A stretch of 21,423 nt of DNA from DAOUEG01 sp964595455 (lineage in GTDB: Bacteria > Chloroflexota > Dehalococcoidia > Dehalococcoidales > RBG-16-60-22): the NCBI GenBank assembly GCA_964595455.1, contig CAZQQL010000057.1, positions 1-21,423 on the forward strand, read 5' to 3'. Positions within the stretch are counted from its first letter, which is position 1, and every line of letters starts with the position of its first letter. The position numbers and the translations under genes were made by a program. Shown here piece after piece: positions 20,114 to 21,423 of the stretch. Under the pieces are notes generated by a model, which was given only the letters and a program-made list of their open reading frames with translations, had not been told where the DNA came from and searched no databases.

Positions 20114-21423
20114 TTACTCGGTCTTGTCCCCGGCTTTCCCGGCAGTCACCGGGACCGGCTGGGACGGGACCTGGAGTTTCTCTCCGGAAACCCTGGTCAC
20201 CGCCTGGACCTTCCTGGGGCAGACCTCGTAGCAGGTGCCGCACTTGATGCACTTGTCCTGGTCGATGACATGCACCATCTTCTTGCCGCCGGCGATACAT
20301 TCCACCGGGCAGTTGCGGGCGCACGCGCCGCAGCCGATGCACTTGGCGGGGTCGATATAGAACGAGATGAGATTGGTGCAGGACAGCGCCGGGCAGCGTT
20401 TCTGTTCGATATGGGCGGTGTACTCCTCGAAGAAGTACTTCATCGTCGTCAAGACGGGATTTGGCGCGGTCTGGCCGAGGGCGCAGAGCGAGCCGGCGTT
20501 GATGTGGTCGCCGAGGCGGCGAAGCAGGGCGATGTCCTCCGTCTTGCCTTCGCCGGCGCAGATGCGTTCCAGGATATCCAGCATCTGCCGGGTGCCGACG
20601 CGGCAGGGCACGCATTTGCCGCAGGACTCGGACTGTGTGAAGGTCAGGAAGTAACGGGCCACGTCCACCATGCAGGTGTCCTCGTCCATGACCACCATGC
20701 CGCCGGAGCCCATGATGGCGCCGGCCTGGGCCAGCGATTCGTAGTCCACCTTCAGGTCGAGCATGGACGCCGGGAGGCAGCCGCCGGAGGGACCACCGGT
20801 CTGGACGGCCTTGAACTGCTTGTCGTTGGGCACGCCGCCGCCGATGTTATAAATGATCTCCCGCAGGGTAATGCCCATCGGCACTTCGATGAGGCCGGTG
20901 CGGTTGATCTTCCCCGCCAGGGCGAACGTCTTGGTGCCCTTGCTCTTTTCCGTGCCGTACCCGGCGTACCAGTCGCCGTCATGCTGCATGATGTTGGCGG
21001 CGTTGGCCCAGGTCTCCACGTTATTGATATTGGTCGGCTTGCCCCACAGGCCGGAAACAGCCGGGAACGGCGGGCGGGGCCTCGGCATACCGCGTTTGCC
21101 TTCGATGGAGGCCATGAGGGCGGTCTCTTCACCGCAGACGAAGGCGCCGGCGCCTTCCTTGATGTGCAGGCTGAAATTAAAGCCGGAACCGAGGATGTTC
21201 TCCCCGATCAGGCCGTAGTCTGTCATTTGCTCGAGGGCCTTCTCCAGACGCTCGATGGCGAGGGGATATTCGGCGCGGCAGTAGACGTAACCCTCGTCGG
21301 AGCCCATAGCGTACGCCCCGATGAGCATGCCTTCCAGCACGGAGTGTGGATCGCCTTCCAGGAGGGAACGGTTCATGAACGCGCCGGGGTCGCCTTCATC
21401 CGCGTTGCAGATGATGTATTTCT
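20114..21423 (-). CDS. HndC/HydB/NuoF-type NAD(P)H-binding iron-sulfur flavoprotein, 5' part missing
   Basis: The right edge cuts the N-terminus; about 435 residues are present. FMN and NAD(H) binding is shown by NADEGDPGAF, GAGAFVCGEETALMASIEG and KPTNINNVETWAN. The ESCGKCVPCRVGTRQ motif with a later GSLCALGQTAPNP holds a 4Fe-4S cluster (N3 type). The C-terminus adds two ferredoxin clusters, CIGCGACARNCP and CIKCGTCYEVCP, which plain NuoF lacks and HndC/HydB-type subunits have, then a tail of about 26 residues rich in proline and valine. It should pass electrons between NAD(P)H and ferredoxin or a partner dehydrogenase. Upstream partners would be beyond the window. The next gene downstream is an amidohydrolase, not a hydrogenase large subunit. 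Confidence 0.93.
   Translation of the reverse strand, partial: KYIICNADEGDPGAFMNRSLLEGDPHSVLEGMLIGAYAMGSDEGYVYCRAEYPLAIERLEKALEQMTDYGLIGENILGSGFNFSLHIKEGAGAFVCGEETALMASIEGKRGMPRPRPPFPAVSGLWGKPTNINNVETWANAANIMQHDGDWYAGYGTEKSKGTKTFALAGKINRTGLIEVPMGITLREIIYNIGGGVPNDKQFKAVQTGGPSGGCLPASMLDLKVDYESLAQAGAIMGSGGMVVMDEDTCMVDVARYFLTFTQSESCGKCVPCRVGTRQMLDILERICAGEGKTEDIALLRRLGDHINAGSLCALGQTAPNPVLTTMKYFFEEYTAHIEQKRCPALSCTNLISFYIDPAKCIGCGACARNCPVECIAGGKKMVHVIDQDKCIKCGTCYEVCPRKVQAVTRVSGEKLQVPSQPVPVTAGKAGDKTE

Overview
The window reads as a moderately GC-rich bacterial chromosome segment with compact intergenic gaps and no rRNA or tRNA gene that I can see. The gene mix fits an uncultured anaerobic or subsurface bacterium. 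It includes non-homologous end joining (NHEJ), a HndC/HydB/NuoF-type flavoprotein with two C-terminal ferredoxin clusters, a short-form ThiC behind a TPP riboswitch, and UDP-sugar modification. A Chloroflexota (Dehalococcoidia-like) origin is my best guess, but it is inference only and no marker gene in the window settles it.

Left part (1-3760), DNA repair: a 5' portion of ligD (phosphoesterase, ligase, start of polymerase; minus strand, running off the left edge) is divergent from a DUF72/YecE-family gene, which converges with ku two bases away. LigD and Ku form the bacterial NHEJ pair.

Next (3720-7950), envelope sugars: a nucleotide-sugar 6-dehydrogenase of the TviB/WbpA/WbpO type with its own terminator; uppP (undecaprenyl-diphosphate phosphatase); and a two-gene minus-strand unit of a hexapeptide acyltransferase and an NAD-dependent UDP-sugar epimerase. 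Together they suggest UDP-aminouronate synthesis for a surface polysaccharide, plus recycling of its lipid carrier.

Middle (7950-12000): queA (queuosine in tRNA) is divergent from a small zinc-ribbon protein. A self-regulated TetR - ABC ATPase - ABC-2 permease operon follows, with a consensus promoter and a 26-bp palindromic operator. A VOC-fold (glyoxalase-like) protein comes after it.

Accessory stretch (12000-13746): this part is AT-richer. It holds a 36-bp repeat, a pair of exactly overlapping face-to-face sigma70 promoters, two tandem paralogous DUF2007-like membrane proteins and a cluster of intergenic palindromes.

Right part (13747-21423): an SPFH/prohibitin-like membrane protein; thiC with TPP riboswitch, attenuator terminator and promoter; an N-formylglutamate amidohydrolase-family gene; a short-chain dehydrogenase; an AT-rich orphan gene with a PD-(D/E)XK nuclease-like signature; a metal-dependent amidohydrolase; and a partial HndC/HydB/NuoF-type subunit cut by the right edge.

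Several single genes (ligD, zinc ribbon, N-formylglutamate amidohydrolase, probably queA) have a good -10 element 5-14 bases from the start codon and no Shine-Dalgarno sequence, which predicts leaderless or near-leaderless mRNAs. No complete new defence or mobile system is evident. The best candidates for something undescribed are the 12-residue-repeat ORF under the face-to-face promoter and the nuclease-like orphan.
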